From the NCBI GenBank assembly GCA_003184365.1, contig NKYR01000036.1:248001-312000 (forward strand): DNA of 64,000 bases, read 5' to 3'. Numbering within the stretch: position 1 is the stretch's first letter; every line of letters starts with the position of its first letter. Positions 23,838 to 35,941 of this stretch are shown here, in pieces. The notes under the pieces were generated by a model that saw only the letters and a program-made list of their open reading frames with translations, was not told the origin of the DNA and ran no database searches. This stretch comes from Evernia prunastri. Its lineage: Eukaryota; Ascomycota; Lecanoromycetes; Lecanorales; Parmeliaceae. The position numbers and the translations under genes were made by a program.

Positions 23838-26575
23838 TCACCGCATAGTGTTATCAACCAACTCCCGGTACATGCCTTTCAAGTCCTGCACATCAGCCTT
23901 CAATTCTTCCACCCGTTCGCTCTTCTCCCCAAGCATCTCGAGCGTAGTAAGATACCTCTCTTCCACCCCCTTCATCTCCTTTTCTAAATCTTTAACCCTG
24001 CTCTCCCAACCTCTCTTCTCCTCCACCTCCTTCATGAGCCCAATAATCTGATCTCTTGCTTCATCTCTTTGACCAGACAGCCGGCTGAGTTCATCTTTGT
24101 GACTAGCTTTCTCGCTTTCGAGACGCCGAACCGCAGCGGACATACGCTCGACTAACTGGACAGAGGGACCGGCACCGGCGGTGGAGGCGGAGATCACGTC
24201 GTTTATGGTTCGTTCGGGGGTGGCGGTGGTCTGGACGTCGAAGAAGTCATCATTGTCATATGCAGAGGGCGTCTCAGGCACACCATTGTTGACGGATAGC
24301 TGGGGCACAGTGCTCAAAGAGTCATGACGAGACACAGGCCGTTGGTGCTCAAGATTCGAGGTTTGTAGATTGTGCAAAGGCTGTGAGGATGAGCGCCTGT
24401 TGAGTGGCCGTTCATTGGATGGGTGACTGGTAGCCCCAGTAATTGCGAGACCTTGAACACGGCGGGTGTGTGGGCTGCGGTCCGCGTTGGAGGATTTGCG
24501 TGTACGATTGTGGATAGTTGGGGACTCGGTTCGGAATTGATGGTAAAGTGTGTCTGGAGTATTGGACCGCGCATTTTCTTCTCTCATGCGAGCCTTTTCT
24601 TCCTCGATTCGTTGCGCTTGGCGTGCCTCCCATGCTTCACGTTCGGCTTTGAGATCCTCCCTTGCTGCTGTTACTTCAGCCTCGGATTTGGTCAATCGCT
24701 CGTTGAGGGTAGTCACTTGGGTGCTGCGGGAAGAGAGCTCGTGGTCCATATCCTCTGATTGAGCTTTGACCCTTTCGAGCTCCTCTTCCATTCGCCTACA
24801 CTTCAGACTCTGCTGTACGTTAGCGATCGTTCCATGACATAAATAGCAAAAGAAGACATTACTGTTTCTCGAGCCTTCCGCCGTATATCGGCTTCCCTTT
24901 TCGCAATATCGTCCCTCTCCTTCTCCAGAGTAGTGACTCTAGACAACAGCGATCCTTCGATACCCTGCCAGTTTTCACTAGCAACAGCGTACTGGTTTTG
25001 CAAGGTCTCGACCTGCCGAAGAAGCTTGGCTTGCACATCCCCAGATTGGCCAGCTGAAGCCTCTTCAGCTCGGGCGCGGTAGGCCTCTAGTCTGCTCTCT
25101 AGAATACTCAGCTCGCCTTGTCGTTCCACATTGGCAACTCTGGCTCGCTCCTTTTCCCTTTCGGCTTTCTCTTTGAGCTCCCGCAGCTCGTTCTGGTGCT
25201 GTTTCTCAGCTAGCTCTTTTCCGGTTCTGATGCTTGAAAGTTCATCTGTCAGCTCAGCCGCATGTCTTTTCTCTGCCGCCAGTGCTTCAGCGTTGGCTCT
25301 GACTTCCGCTTCTTTCGCGGCGGAAGTTGCCAGCGAGAGCTCGATCTGAAGATCCTGCATGAGAGACTCTTTGGCATCGCGGTCTGCCCTCACATTTTCC
25401 AGGTCTTTTTCAATTCTCCCTAGGGACTTGAGCCTTTCTAGAGCCCGCTTTTCGGCGCTCTCAGCCCGCTTCGCTCTTTCTTGAGCCTCCCGAGCCGACT
25501 TCTCATGTTTCTCGGTCGTCCGTTTGAGGTCAGCCACGATCTTTTCATCTTCGGTTGACTTTGCCCGCAGCTTTTTGATGATGCTCATGTGTTTGAGTTC
25601 AGTCTGAGAAAGCTTTTGACCCTCTTCAATCAGCAATGCGATTTTCTCGTCCTTTGCAGCCACCTTGTGCTCAACGCTACCAGGTTGAGCCTCCGCTGAA
25701 GCATTTTTGGCGATCTCGCCAGCCTCTTTAGTTAAATACTGTAGCTTAGATTGTAGCGCATCTATACGTTCCAAATATATATGCGTCTCCTCTTGGCGCC
25801 GTAGCTCCGCTGCTTCATAGTCCGATCGCATCTGCTCAATGATTTTTTCATGCTCTTCTGGTATCTTCAGACTTGGATCGACAAGGATGCCATTGAATTT
25901 AGGAGATTCAGTGCCATTGGGTGTTGTGGCTCGTGTCAACTCCAGAGACTGCCGCGTTGAAACTGAGCCACGGGAGTCGCTTGACGGGCGTGGTAGATTG
26001 GGCTCGTCTTTGCTGTCTTCTTCCGCAGCCACAGGCGACTGGGCTGTAGGCGGGTGCCCTGTCGATGTTGCTTCCGAGGCCTGCTCTTGTGGCTCCTGAT
26101 CTTCGCTCATCCCATGGACCATTACTGTTTCACCTGATGCCAGCTCTTGCCCACTTTTGCCTTGCTCAGATTTGGCGTCTTGCTCGTGCTTGGGTTCCCG
26201 CTGAATATCCGAACTTGTCCTTGGACTGGCCGCAACGGTTGCTGGACTGGCTGTGCGTGAAGGAGCACCGGACGGTGCTACAGAAGTATCACCCTTTTTG
26301 AGATTGCGGTTGGCCAATGCCTTTGCGAGCTTCTCGTTGAGACGCTCTTGCGCTCGATTGGCCGACGCTGTCCTTGAGGGTGTTGGCTTTGCGGCCGGGG
26401 GGACTGCCATGCCATCTTTCTTTCCCGGTTGCTCTTGTGTACCTCCATCAGTCTTTGCTGGAGGGGCTCTTGTGTCTTCGTCTGCCAAAATGGTGTCTAG
26501 CCTTGATTCCACCCCAGCTAGGAAGGAGCCCCATCTTGAAGACGATTTTTGAGCTGGAGGAGGCTGTGATGCCAT
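23838..26575 (-). CDS. SGM1: Golgin, TMF1/Sgm1 family
   Basis: Peripheral Golgi coiled-coil protein; the family binds Rab6/Ypt6-type GTPases and helps capture vesicles. 894 aa from exons 26575-24863 and 24809-23838. The N terminus carries the family motif SSRWGSFLAGVESRLDTIL, as in human TMF1. Then a long Ser/Pro-rich disordered region (about 35-230), nearly continuous coiled coil (about 235-650), a Ser/Arg-rich break and a final coiled coil (about 770-890) matching the TMF TATA-binding/Rab-binding segment (LVERMSAAVRRLESEKASHKDEL and onward). The name TATA-binding is historical. It is divergent from the nitrilase gene. Confidence 0.88.
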
Positions 26576-27117
26576 TTCAAGCGCAAATTGTAGATTGCTC
26601 CAGAGCCTGGCGATTCAGGAACATACTGTATCAAATATCCGAGCTCTGCGTTTGCGCTGATGGCTTCGGAGACCCTCGTATGCACCTAAGCTGTGGGATG
26701 CCTTGCCGGGTACGATGATTGCAATTATTTTTTGGGAAACGTATCGAACTGAGTTCACCCCGCAACCTCCCGACGCTTCTGATTGAGAAGGACTGTAACC
26801 TACTATATCATACATTGAAAAGGACACGGTCAGCAAATGCCACCACGGCTCTATCAAAAGTTACCTTATTCCTTACTCGTTTCAGCATTTAGTGTGAAGA
26901 CGTTGGAACTTGGAGCAACGTCAGCTACTTGCCGACCCGTTCGTCGGGTCATCCCTGCGGCGATCGCTAAGACACCTACTCAGCACGCTCATGTACACGT
27001 ACAACTCTACGTATTAAGTCTACGTAATTTATCAATTGACAACACATCAATCGAGATCGCAGTTCTTCTCTGACGATCTAAGGCTGGGTCTAGTTGATCT
27101 GAAAGTAGTCACATGCT
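26576..27117. other. Divergent intergenic region between golgin and nitrilase genes
   Basis: 542 bp with no gene recognised. It should contain both promoters; no motif is strong enough to name. Confidence 0.4.
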
Positions 27118-28072
27118 ATGGCGATCGCGGTAAATTGACTTATCTATAAAAAGATTATGCAGCTCTGAGATCTATCACAGGCAGTGGGTCAGATGTGTTC
27201 AACAGCGAGCATGTCCAACAACCTTGCCCAGTGCCAAGTACTTGTCCGAAAGGCTGTTGCAGCTGGCGCAAAGGTCCGCCTTCATCATTCCTGCAATCTC
27301 ACCCATCGACTCAGCGTCTCAGCTACCCTAGGCTCTTTTCCTGCCCGAAGCGAGCGATTATATAGGGTCCTCGCCCGCGGAGACGGTGTCTCTGGCTCGT
27401 TCTACAGAAGACAGCTCTTTCGTGAAGGGTCTACAACACGAGGCTTTGCAAGCACGCTTGCCGATTAACGTTGGCATTCATGAGCCGGCGACTGGAGGAA
27501 AAAGGGTGAAGAACACGCTCATTTGGATCGATGAGGGAGGGGTCATCACCCAGCGTTACCAAAAACTGCACCTTTTTGACGTCGAAATCAAAGATGGTCC
27601 CGTGCTAAGAGAGAGCAAAAGTGTCGAGCCCGGCTCCTCAATCTTACCTCCATTCCCAACCAGTCTTGGCTCGATGGGCTTGATGATATGTTTCGATTTG
27701 CGATTTCCTGCATTGTCTGCCCGTATCCGGGATCTCGGTGCTCAGATCATCACGTATCCGTCCGCCTTCACGGTGCCGACGGGCAAGGTTCACTGGGAAA
27801 CGCTCTTACGGGCAAGAGCAATTGAGACGCAGTCGTACGTCATTGCCGCGGCGCAAGTTGGGGCGCATAACGAAAAGCGAGTGAGCTATGGGCACAGCAT
27901 GATTGTAGATCCCTGGGGCAAGGTTGTGGCTGAGGCGGGTGGTGTGGAGGAATGGAAAGGCGAGCCGGAGATCAGTGTGGGTGAGGTCGACTTGGAGGGT
28001 TTGGAAAAGGTGAGGAGGGAGATGCCTCTGCACCCTAGAAGAGATGTTGTCGATGTTGTGGAGACTAAATGA
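27118..28072 (+). CDS. Nit-type carbon-nitrogen hydrolase (deaminated glutathione amidase-like)
   Basis: Nitrilase-superfamily amidase of 281 aa. Exons 27118-27129 (only four codons), 27181-27273 and 27332-28072 join in frame. Catalytic triad: Glu41 in LFLPEASDY, Lys113 in RYQKLHLFD, Cys155 in LMICFDLRFP. YQKLHLFDV and GHSMIVDPWG are typical of the Nit1/Nit2 branch, whose members hydrolyse deaminated glutathione (metabolite repair) in cytosol and mitochondria. Assignment to Nit1 or Nit2 is not certain. The tiny first exon fixes the start, because the frame upstream of 27181 has no in-frame ATG that keeps the conserved N-terminal strand. Confidence 0.9.
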
Positions 28073-28505
28073 CAGACTCGTACCCATCAGATATAATGTA
28101 AACACTTAAGTAAACATCATCTTTATGGATCCCATCAACCCTAGACCAAAGCCTAGAGGTTAGTCTTCAACGACAAAAGAGTAAATACGGTAATCATTCT
28201 TTGATCTGTTCCTGCAGGTCAGTCAAGGCCCGGAGTTGAATGACTTTTGACGGGTACTGTAGCACGAGAGTATAAGATGCGTAGAATAAGTAGATTTGCC
28301 GCCTATCTAATTCTTTTGCCATCAAGATCACGAACGTTTCAAATCTTAGAAGCAGTAGACTCTAGATCGCCAGAAAGCTAGCTGGGAAGACAAAGACCTC
28401 CAATCAAATAGAACGCTTTGCAACAAACCATCCACAAAATGAAAAATTCGTAGGCCTCGTCATCAAGCTTCATCTTCATCGCCCGCACTCGTCCATCCTC
28501 ACTCT
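28073..28505. other. Convergent 3' intergenic region
   Basis: 433 bp between two stop codons. A/T-rich, no gene seen. Confidence 0.4.
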
Positions 28506-29632
28506 TTATGTGAACATCCATGATCTTGATTTGGATCGAGACCTTGACCTTCCGGGCGACTTCTTCCTCACGAGTAAGAGATTGTCTCTTTCCCTCCTCA
28601 GCTCCACAGTGGAGTCGGCGATCCTTTTCCTCTCTCGCAGTTTCTTGGTGTGTTCAAAGAGCAGCAACTGATCACCTTCCGGTATCCACTGCTTAATGAT
28701 AATGTAGTTGGAGTCACGCTGGTTTAGTATTGTCAGCAATAAAGTCATTTGGTACGGCAATGGAGAATACTCACGTCGTCCCACTCCCAAGGCAGGTTAT
28801 ATTCATCCAACGTTTCCGGACTCACGTGCTTCTGGTGCACCTTGATGTACGTGGGCCGCGTCAAGTCCCTGATCTGGATCTCCTTGCCGTGCCCATGTCC
28901 CTTGCCCTTCTCCCCTTTCTTCAGTATCTTCTCGATACTCTCCTCGTCATAGCCTGCCTGGCCGAACGTCTTCTTCACTCTCTCCCTGAATTCTTTGTCT
29001 GCCTCTTTCTTCTCCTCCTCCTTCTTGGCTTTTTCCTCCATCTCATGAATGTGATACTCCTCGATTGTCTTCTTCTTAAACTCCTCTTCTTCCTTCTTCT
29101 TCTTGGCCTTCTTGGCTTCTTTCAGGAGCCGTTCCTCTTCGTATTTCTCGCGCAATACATCCTCCTTCTCCTTCTCCTCAAGCTCCTCCAACTTCTTCAT
29201 CTTCTTTTCCAACTCATAGTCGTAATATGGGCTGGGGCTTCTACTCGCGTGTGCTTTGCTGTGCCGCCTTCTCCGATGAGGACTATACGCTCGTTCATAT
29301 TCATCCTCTGAATCATCATAGCGGCCATTTCCATGGGAACTTCTCCTGTGGTGAGTATGGCCGTGCGGGCTGCGACTGACAGAGCGGTCTTCATATTGCG
29401 CGTTGTTGATGACAATTTGCGCGGGACGGCGTGCTGTTGCTGCTGAATGAGAGCGGTGAAGGCCTCCGCCTACGGCTGCGCCAGCAGGAATGAGAAGCCC
29501 GTTACCGTCTTGGTAATAGACGGTTTGGCGCTGGGGAAGGTAATCAGAGCCCAGGCGGCCCCTGTTGCGGCTAGGGCGAGTATTTAGAACGACAGGAATG
29601 CCATCGGCGCCAGGCCACTCCCCATGCTCCAT
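28506..29632 (-). CDS. Conserved charged protein with Arg/Ser tail, function unknown
   Basis: 356 aa from exons 29632-28775 and 28718-28506. Layout: a disordered N-terminal half with an HxRR/Ser-rich region (about 95-150), a highly charged Lys/Glu helix probably forming a coiled coil (about 155-235), then a compact conserved module spanning the splice junction: IRDLTRPTYIKVHQKHVSPETL, LPWEWD, and NYIIIKQWIPEGDQ. The C terminus is an RSRSRSKSRS-type tail, as in proteins linked to RNA processing, but this is composition only. I recognise the module as recurrent in filamentous ascomycetes but cannot assign a role. Confidence 0.75.
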
Positions 29633-32600
29633 GTAGGAGGGTTTGTTTGGGTCTCCTTGTTGCTCTTGTGTTGGGTCGGGAGTAAAATTGAAGTAGAGTG
29701 GGCGCTGTAAAGTGTAGCGGCTAGGAGAGCGTTGGCGGCGAGGTCAGGGTATTTATGTTCCACGGTCGTGCGAGGGGCTGAATCCTTTTGTGGGGGGGCT
29801 GTCAACGACTACTATAAAGCCGAGATTACAAGAATGGGTCTGGAAGAGCGAGATGTAACCCTACTAAACGCTAATGCACGTCTACTGGAAAGTACGGGTA
29901 CCTCGAGAATTAATATGAACAAAAGATGGATACTTTAAGCAAATTTAAGGAGGGGCTCATAGGGCAGACGGGAGCTTCCTTACTGGGCTCACGGATGAAA
30001 GCCGTGAGAGCCTCTGTGGGGATTTGCGAGACGCCTTGCTGAGCCTGCGTAGAACTAGAAGCTGAAGAAGAAGGCTGTGGTAATAAATGACATGTCGACA
30101 AAGCCACAACCATTCCCAAGAGTACCTTTAGAAAGTACGTACTCCAGGCAGCAGGAACACTTTTCAGCTGTGTTTGGTATTATCGGATCATTTTCACATA
30201 CGTAAGTTAGCTGGTATGTTGTTGCATTGATGTCTGAGCTTTTACTGTATGACTCTTCGTTCTTCATCTTCAAGCAAACATTGCTAAGAAAATCGGGAAT
30301 ATTCCACTGCGGGCACGAGATTCTGGCAAATTTGTCTCTCCCTCGTCCGTGAAGAATCATCAGTCGCCACTACTAATATGTATTACTCAACAAGCTTATT
30401 TTTAGGCAGATCTTACGCGTACACCCCCTATCTATTGCGCGTACACCCCCTCAGATCCGCGTGTCAAATCAGATCATTTCATAAATTCTGATAGAATATT
30501 CAATAAGTAGTCGGAATTACTCGGATACGCACTCTGAGGGCACGATTTGAATAAAATATTGACTTATTATCGCATAAAGTGATACGGGACTCTTCGTAGT
30601 GGGTCACACTTTATATCGAATCGTGCCCTCGGGGTGCGCTATCCGGGTGGTTTCGGGATCGGCATCAAAAATCCTGCCCCCGCCAAGGTGCAGCCCTACC
30701 TTTTGGCGGGGCAGGACTTTTGATACCGACCTCCGTAGAGTCTGACTTACTATCTCACAAGGGAATACGTCAAGATTCGTAGATCTACGAGTTTTTACCT
30801 CTCCAGGCAAGATCCCTCACGGGATCTCTTGCCGGATCTGAGGGGGTGTACTCCTAATAGATCTGGGGGTGTACGCGGAATAGTATGGGGGTGTACGCGT
30901 AAAACCTGCCTAAAAAATCAGATTGAAATCAGGTCAGCTAAGCTACTTGGCGAAGCGGTGAAGGGATCCAACGAGCCAATCTGCAGCGATCCCAGACGCT
31001 ACTCCTACATGTCTTGTGCACGTAAATATCAATCAATTGGCTTCAACCTGTGCAAACTGGTTTGTGGTTTTCGTATGCATTCACTCGTCAAAGCCTCAAA
31101 CAGATAACCTTCAAGGACTTCTTTCTCCTCAGTGTCAGTGCAGTATGCCTACAGTGATTCCGATTTTGCTTGCCTAATTGATTCCCCTCTGGAGCTTTGC
31201 ACTCTTCAATGAGTCACACGACATCCCACGTCCTCTCAGCCCCTCTTTCTTCTCCCGACCGTATTGTCAGATACGTTTGTTGCATGTCTGCAATTAAATC
31301 TCCGCAACTCCATAAAGTATCTTACCGGCGGGCCAAGCGCTTTGTACCTGCCGTAAAGGGTATGAGCGTCTTGCTATAGCAGTCTGTAGTCTTGAGAGAT
31401 TGTGTTCGTAACTCACCATGTCACATTGCCTGTCCCGTGGGAAGGAACATTCTGATCTTGATTTGCCGCGTAATCAGAGCGCGGGATCCTCAAATGACGA
31501 TGATCCTATTGGCCATGGCCCTGGAAGTAAGCGCATACTGGATGCCATTCTTAGCAACGGAGCTATGGAGCTGGACCTTCTGAGGGACCAGGAGATGACC
31601 ACCGCGTCGAGCATGGACAACTTTCCAAGGAAGACCGATGGAACGCTGAATGTCGAAAGGGACCCACCCACAATTTCGCGGAAATGACTTTATTCATCGT
31701 CACAGGCAGCTGGTATCCAGTCAGACCTCTGAACTATGAAGTCAAGCATACCAGTCTCCCTCGAGTAGTCGTTGATCAATGTATACACGAGATTAATGGG
31801 ACACCAAATACGTGCAAGAGATGGGGCGAGCGAGAGTCGAGCATATCCGGCTGCTTTGGGTTGGAAATGGGAGCATTGCACTTTGCCGTCAAGACCAACG
31901 ACCACGTCAACGAATAAAGAAAGGCATCTGCTTACCGGAGGAAATCGAAAAATTGCAGCAGACAGACTTCAGACCGTCTCGAGAGGAGAAAGTGTCTGAG
32001 GGACACTTATGACCTCTACGACTGGGTACCGGATGATAGCGATGAGGACAGTGACAGCGGCAAAACAGCGCTAAGAGCGGTTCAATCCATACTGGTCTAA
32101 GAAAGAAAACAACATTGCAGAGGAGCTCGAGGAGCAGGTAGACTGCTCAGCACCAGAGTGAAATCATGAGCAGTATGTTCGGCATCGACCCCAAGAGCAT
32201 TTAATAGCATGACTTAGCCAATTCCATCATCGACAAGACACCAGAAGACGTCTGTGCCAAGATCCCGGAGAATTTTAGAATCCTGCACATTGAAAGCGTG
32301 GTTCGCAGCGATCTCGCCGCCAGATTCTTCAGAAGGCAGGCTGAGATCCGCGATGACCTGGCTAAGCTTCACCAAGACAGAAGAAAAGAGTGCTTCTAAG
32401 CATGCCTGTGTGTACCTGATGTCGATATACCAAATATCAAACCTGTGCGCAATCGTTGACATCTGCTGGTTCTCGTACATATTGACAAACAGTCAATGCT
32501 CCAAATCCTCTGCCGATAGAGGATGGATCGTCGGTGCTTCGTCCGAGAACAGAGAGACGTGACAGAGCATTGACAAATCAGAGATGGGGAGTGACTCAAA

Positions 32601-33093
32601 ATGATGGTGTGATTGTTATCTTGACCGACCGTGACCGAGGTGATGGTGATGGTGATGGACTGGTGGTGCCGAGGCAGCACTTCCCCACCAGCAGCTGTCC
32701 GGCATCAAGTCAACCTCGGCAGCAGAAAGTCAAATCGTGAACGTCAATCCATTCTGGGAGCTCCCAGGGGAAAGTAATCGTCCCCATCCAGGACCAACTT
32801 ACTGACGCCAACAACGCTCGGATATACGAGTAAAGCGCCAACTGAAGTACCACCGTGCACTGCCTTTTCCACCTCCCGAGGCTCCGTACAGGTAGTAAGA
32901 AGTATATCTGGGTAAAATTGACAGCTTCCGGATTCTGATGCCCCAATCGCGCCCGCATATGCGGGATGAGCTTGTCCCCTCGGTCATCCTTCAGCTCGCT
33001 CCGCGAGCTGAGTGCGGGGCAGGATTAAATCATCTTGTTGGTACAACCTCAACTCATTTTCTTTCATCGTAGTTACCTACATAATTTCTACTC
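29633..33093. other. Gene-poor region with repeats
   Basis: 3.4 kb without a supportable gene. It contains the palindromic element at 30399-30916, and a short GC hairpin (CAGCTCGC..GCGAGCTG) at about 32993-33011. Frames at 31418-31687 and 31812-32070 look more protein-like (acidic, few Cys) but are interrupted and match nothing I know; they may be a decayed gene. Confidence 0.5.
30399..30916. mobile_element. 518-bp palindromic element with terminal inverted repeats (MITE-like, non-autonomous)
   Basis: The ends are inverted copies of tttttaggcag. Inside each end the motif gcgtacaccccc is repeated, twice on the left (30416-30450) and three times inverted on the right (30838-30900). Nested further in are an imperfect inverted pair (30523-30548 with 30619-30644, core gagggcacgatt) and two hairpins (30664-30724, stem around cctgcccc/ggggcagg; 30808-30835, stem ggcaag/cttgcc). 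There is no coding capacity. Terminal plus subterminal repeats are typical of non-autonomous DNA transposons. No clear target-site duplication was found next to the ends, so superfamily and exact borders are open. Confidence 0.75.
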
Positions 33094-35185
33094 ATGGCAG
33101 ATCTCTCCAATTCCATTCATGTCATCAACGGATACGAAAAAGATGCCTACACATATATCCCAATCATCGTGGTGGGCGCTGGCGAATCGGGCATAGCGTT
33201 GGGTTGTCGCTTGAAGGAGAAATTGGGCTTTGATCAGTTCCGCATCTTTGACAGACAAGCTGGTATAGGAGGAACCTGGTGGATCAACCGATATCCTGGA
33301 GTTGCTTGTGACGTGTTGGTCCCCCTCCATCCTGCTTGATAATTGCTGAAGCCCGCACAGTCCTGCCGTGTTCTATAGCTTCTCGTTCGCCCAAAACCAT
33401 AGATGGTCAAGCTACCATCCATCAGGTCCAGAGATCACAAGCTACTTCCACGGTGTGTGTGAGAAATACCACCTCGTCGACAAGGTCCAGCTGAATACGG
33501 ACGTTTCGGAGGTAAAATGGCTCGAGAACGAGGAATTATGGGAAGCAACTCTCCTTCACATGACGCCCGGTACTGGGGATCTATCCTTCAAACAGCGTCA
33601 AAGCATGATGGCTGAGAAAGGCCGCGAAAGCGTATATGTCAAGGAAGAGAAGGTCAGAGCCAAGATCATATGCAGCGCAGCCGGCGGTCTCGTTGAACCG
33701 AATGCATGGCCAGACACTATCCCAGGCCGCGATTCATTCGAAGGCGATGTCTTTCACTCTGCTCGGTGGGACTATAACGTTGATCTTCGCGATAAAGATG
33801 TCATCGTCATGGGAACGGGTTGCAGCGCCGCGCAATTCGTGCCTCTGTTGCGAAAAGAGCCATACAACGCAAAGTCTGTGACCCAAGTAATGCGCAGCCC
33901 ACCTTGGGTCGTGCCCCGGCCTGGTCCCGTTTTAGACCTTGTTGAGCAGAAGACATGGGAAAAGTGGACACCGAGACTCTTCCCTTACATTCCCGGACTT
34001 GGTCGTGCCTACAGGACATTTCTGTTTTGCCTTACAGAAATCGAGTTCTTTCTCATTTTCACTAGCAAAAATGTTGCGGCGACGACGCGTAAGAAGATAG
34101 AAGCTCAGTTGAACCAGCATATGAAGCGTGTGGTACCGGAGCAGTATCACGAGATCCTAACGCCAGACTATGGCGTCGGCTGCAAGAGGCGCGTCTTCGA
34201 CGCTCGCTGGCTTCAGAGTCTCAACGATCCCAAGATCGACCTCACGACCCAACCCATCACCAGCGTGCAACCGCACGGTGTCACCTTGGGACCCGGTCGC
34301 ACGTACCCACCTCCAGACGACAAGGACAGCAAAGCCCCTACAAGTGAAAGGCACCTCCCGGCCGATGTCATCATTCTCGCCAACGGCTTTGAAGTCACCA
34401 CATGGCTGTCATCGCTCAGGGTGATCGGTAAAGGCGGCGCCGTTATGCAAGAGGTATGGGACGAGCGCGGCGGACCGCAGGCCTACATGGGCAACGCCGT
34501 GGACGGCTTCCCCAACTTCTTCATCATCTTCGGCCCCAACACCGCGACGGGACACTCCTCCGTCATACTCGCGAGCGAGAACATGGTGGAGTATACTTTG
34601 AAATTCATCAAGAAGATCTTGAGGAAAGACGTCAAGACTTTCGAGGTGAAGAAGGAAAAGGAAATCGCATGGACGAAGGAAATGCAGGAAAAGCTGAAGG
34701 GCACGGTTTGGCAGAGCGGTGGATGTCACAGCTGGTACAAGACAGCTAGCGGCTGGAACGCCACTGCTTACCCGTACGCATCACCCTTTCCTAGCCCCCC
34801 CCAACCCCCTTTTGTGTTGTCCAGCACCTGCCGTAGCCACACATGTCCTCGCAATTCTTCAACGTGGTTAGTCAGGCACTAATTTCTCCTCGACAGGTAT
34901 TCCCAAATAGACTACTCCATTCGCTGCATGTTCCCCAAATGGAGCGATTGGAACATCCGATACACGACCAAAGGTCTCATCAAACGGAGGGCCGGGCAGA
35001 CACTACGGGCCCTCGCCCTCATCGCGATCATCGTGGGGCTTTACTACATCAGGAAAGACGTCAGAGGGGGACTGAGGGCGTGTGATAGCTTCGTGAAGCA
35101 GACCCAGAAATCCGGTCTGTTGCGGCTTGTGCGGTGGGCCGAGAAGGGGGTGAGGATGTTGCCTGAGCAGAGTACATTCCTGTGA
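33094..35185 (+). CDS. Membrane-anchored FAD/NADPH monooxygenase, type I Baeyer-Villiger-like
   Basis: 640 aa from exons 33094-33314, 33361-34773 and 34897-35185. FAD-binding Rossmann motif GAGESG at 28-33, GGTWWINRYPGVACDVP following, the Baeyer-Villiger fingerprint F-x-G-x3-H-S-x2-W-D at 200-211 (FEGDVFHSARWD), and a second NADPH-binding glycine motif GTGCSA near 225. Such enzymes oxygenate ketones to esters or lactones, or hydroxylate amines; the substrate is unknown. After the catalytic part, a hydrophobic stretch near 585-600 (LRALALIAIIVGLYYI) followed by positive charge suggests a C-terminal membrane anchor. It is a single gene with no biosynthetic neighbours, so a catabolic or steroid-like substrate is as likely as secondary metabolism. 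Confidence 0.88.
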
Positions 35186-35311
35186 GCTGGGGGGAGAGAG
35201 CATGATGTCTCGGGGTAGTTGTTTGTCGTTTTCAGTATATACAAGGGATAGCTTGGCCGAGGAGACAGGGGACGAGGGTTTGAACCGGGGTTTGCCAGAC
35301 GTACACTATAG

Positions 35312-35479
35312 CCCTTCACCTGGTGGTTTGGCGACATACGCTAAAATCAGAATCTATGCCTTCTACAGACACGGGTACTTAATAAGCTCGCTTCCTGCAC
35401 CAATCATGTCTCTCACCTATACTTGTAAGGCTACTAGCAGTCGTTTTTAGCGCATGTCGCCAAACCACCAGGTGAAGGG
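35312..35479. mobile_element. 168-bp MITE-like inverted repeat with candidate ATAG target duplication
   Basis: The 35-bp arms 35312-35346 and 35445-35479 are inverted copies differing at one base; outer end CCCTTCACCTGGTGGTTTGG. The spacer is about 98 bp, with no coding capacity. Directly outside both arms stands ATAG (35308-35311 and 35480-35483), fitting a 4-bp target-site duplication. It lies 127 bp after the stop codon of the monooxygenase gene, probably within or beside its 3' UTR. Confidence 0.8.
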
Positions 35480-35941
35480 ATAGCATCAAGACTGCAGGGT
35501 CTCAGATGATCCATCTATGTCTATTCAGCTAATCAGAATGTCTATCCGCCCGTTTAGCATGCCTTCTATTCAACTATGTATTGGTAACGCTGCCGTGGTT
35601 AGAACCGTCCATTCATCTAACCAACTCCCTGTCTAAAGCCGTCGCCGCATACGTTTCGGCATGCACGGCAGTAAGCCTCGTTGGAGGCTCAATGAAGGGG
35701 ACGATGACTCCCAAAGAACGGTTGCAGCCGGGAAGAGCGCAGGCTGAAACGCAGAGACGGAACGGGCAAGGTTGTATCTAGTGGGTGTCGTACGGGCGAA
35801 ATAAGGGGCAGGATAAAGCAACCAGCAGAATCTATGCCCGACTTGTCGAGACATAATCGATCCCAACCGCGAGGAAGAATCGGCAGACGGAGGCCAAAGC
35901 GCCATCTATCCCCATCCACCACAGACCGCCGGCCTCGTGCC

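Noticed and set aside
28730..29311. Leucine-rich plus-strand frame resembling a membrane protein
   Set aside because: It is the reverse of the Lys/Glu-rich coiled coil of the minus-strand gene; the hydrophobicity follows from antisense of GAG/AAG codons.
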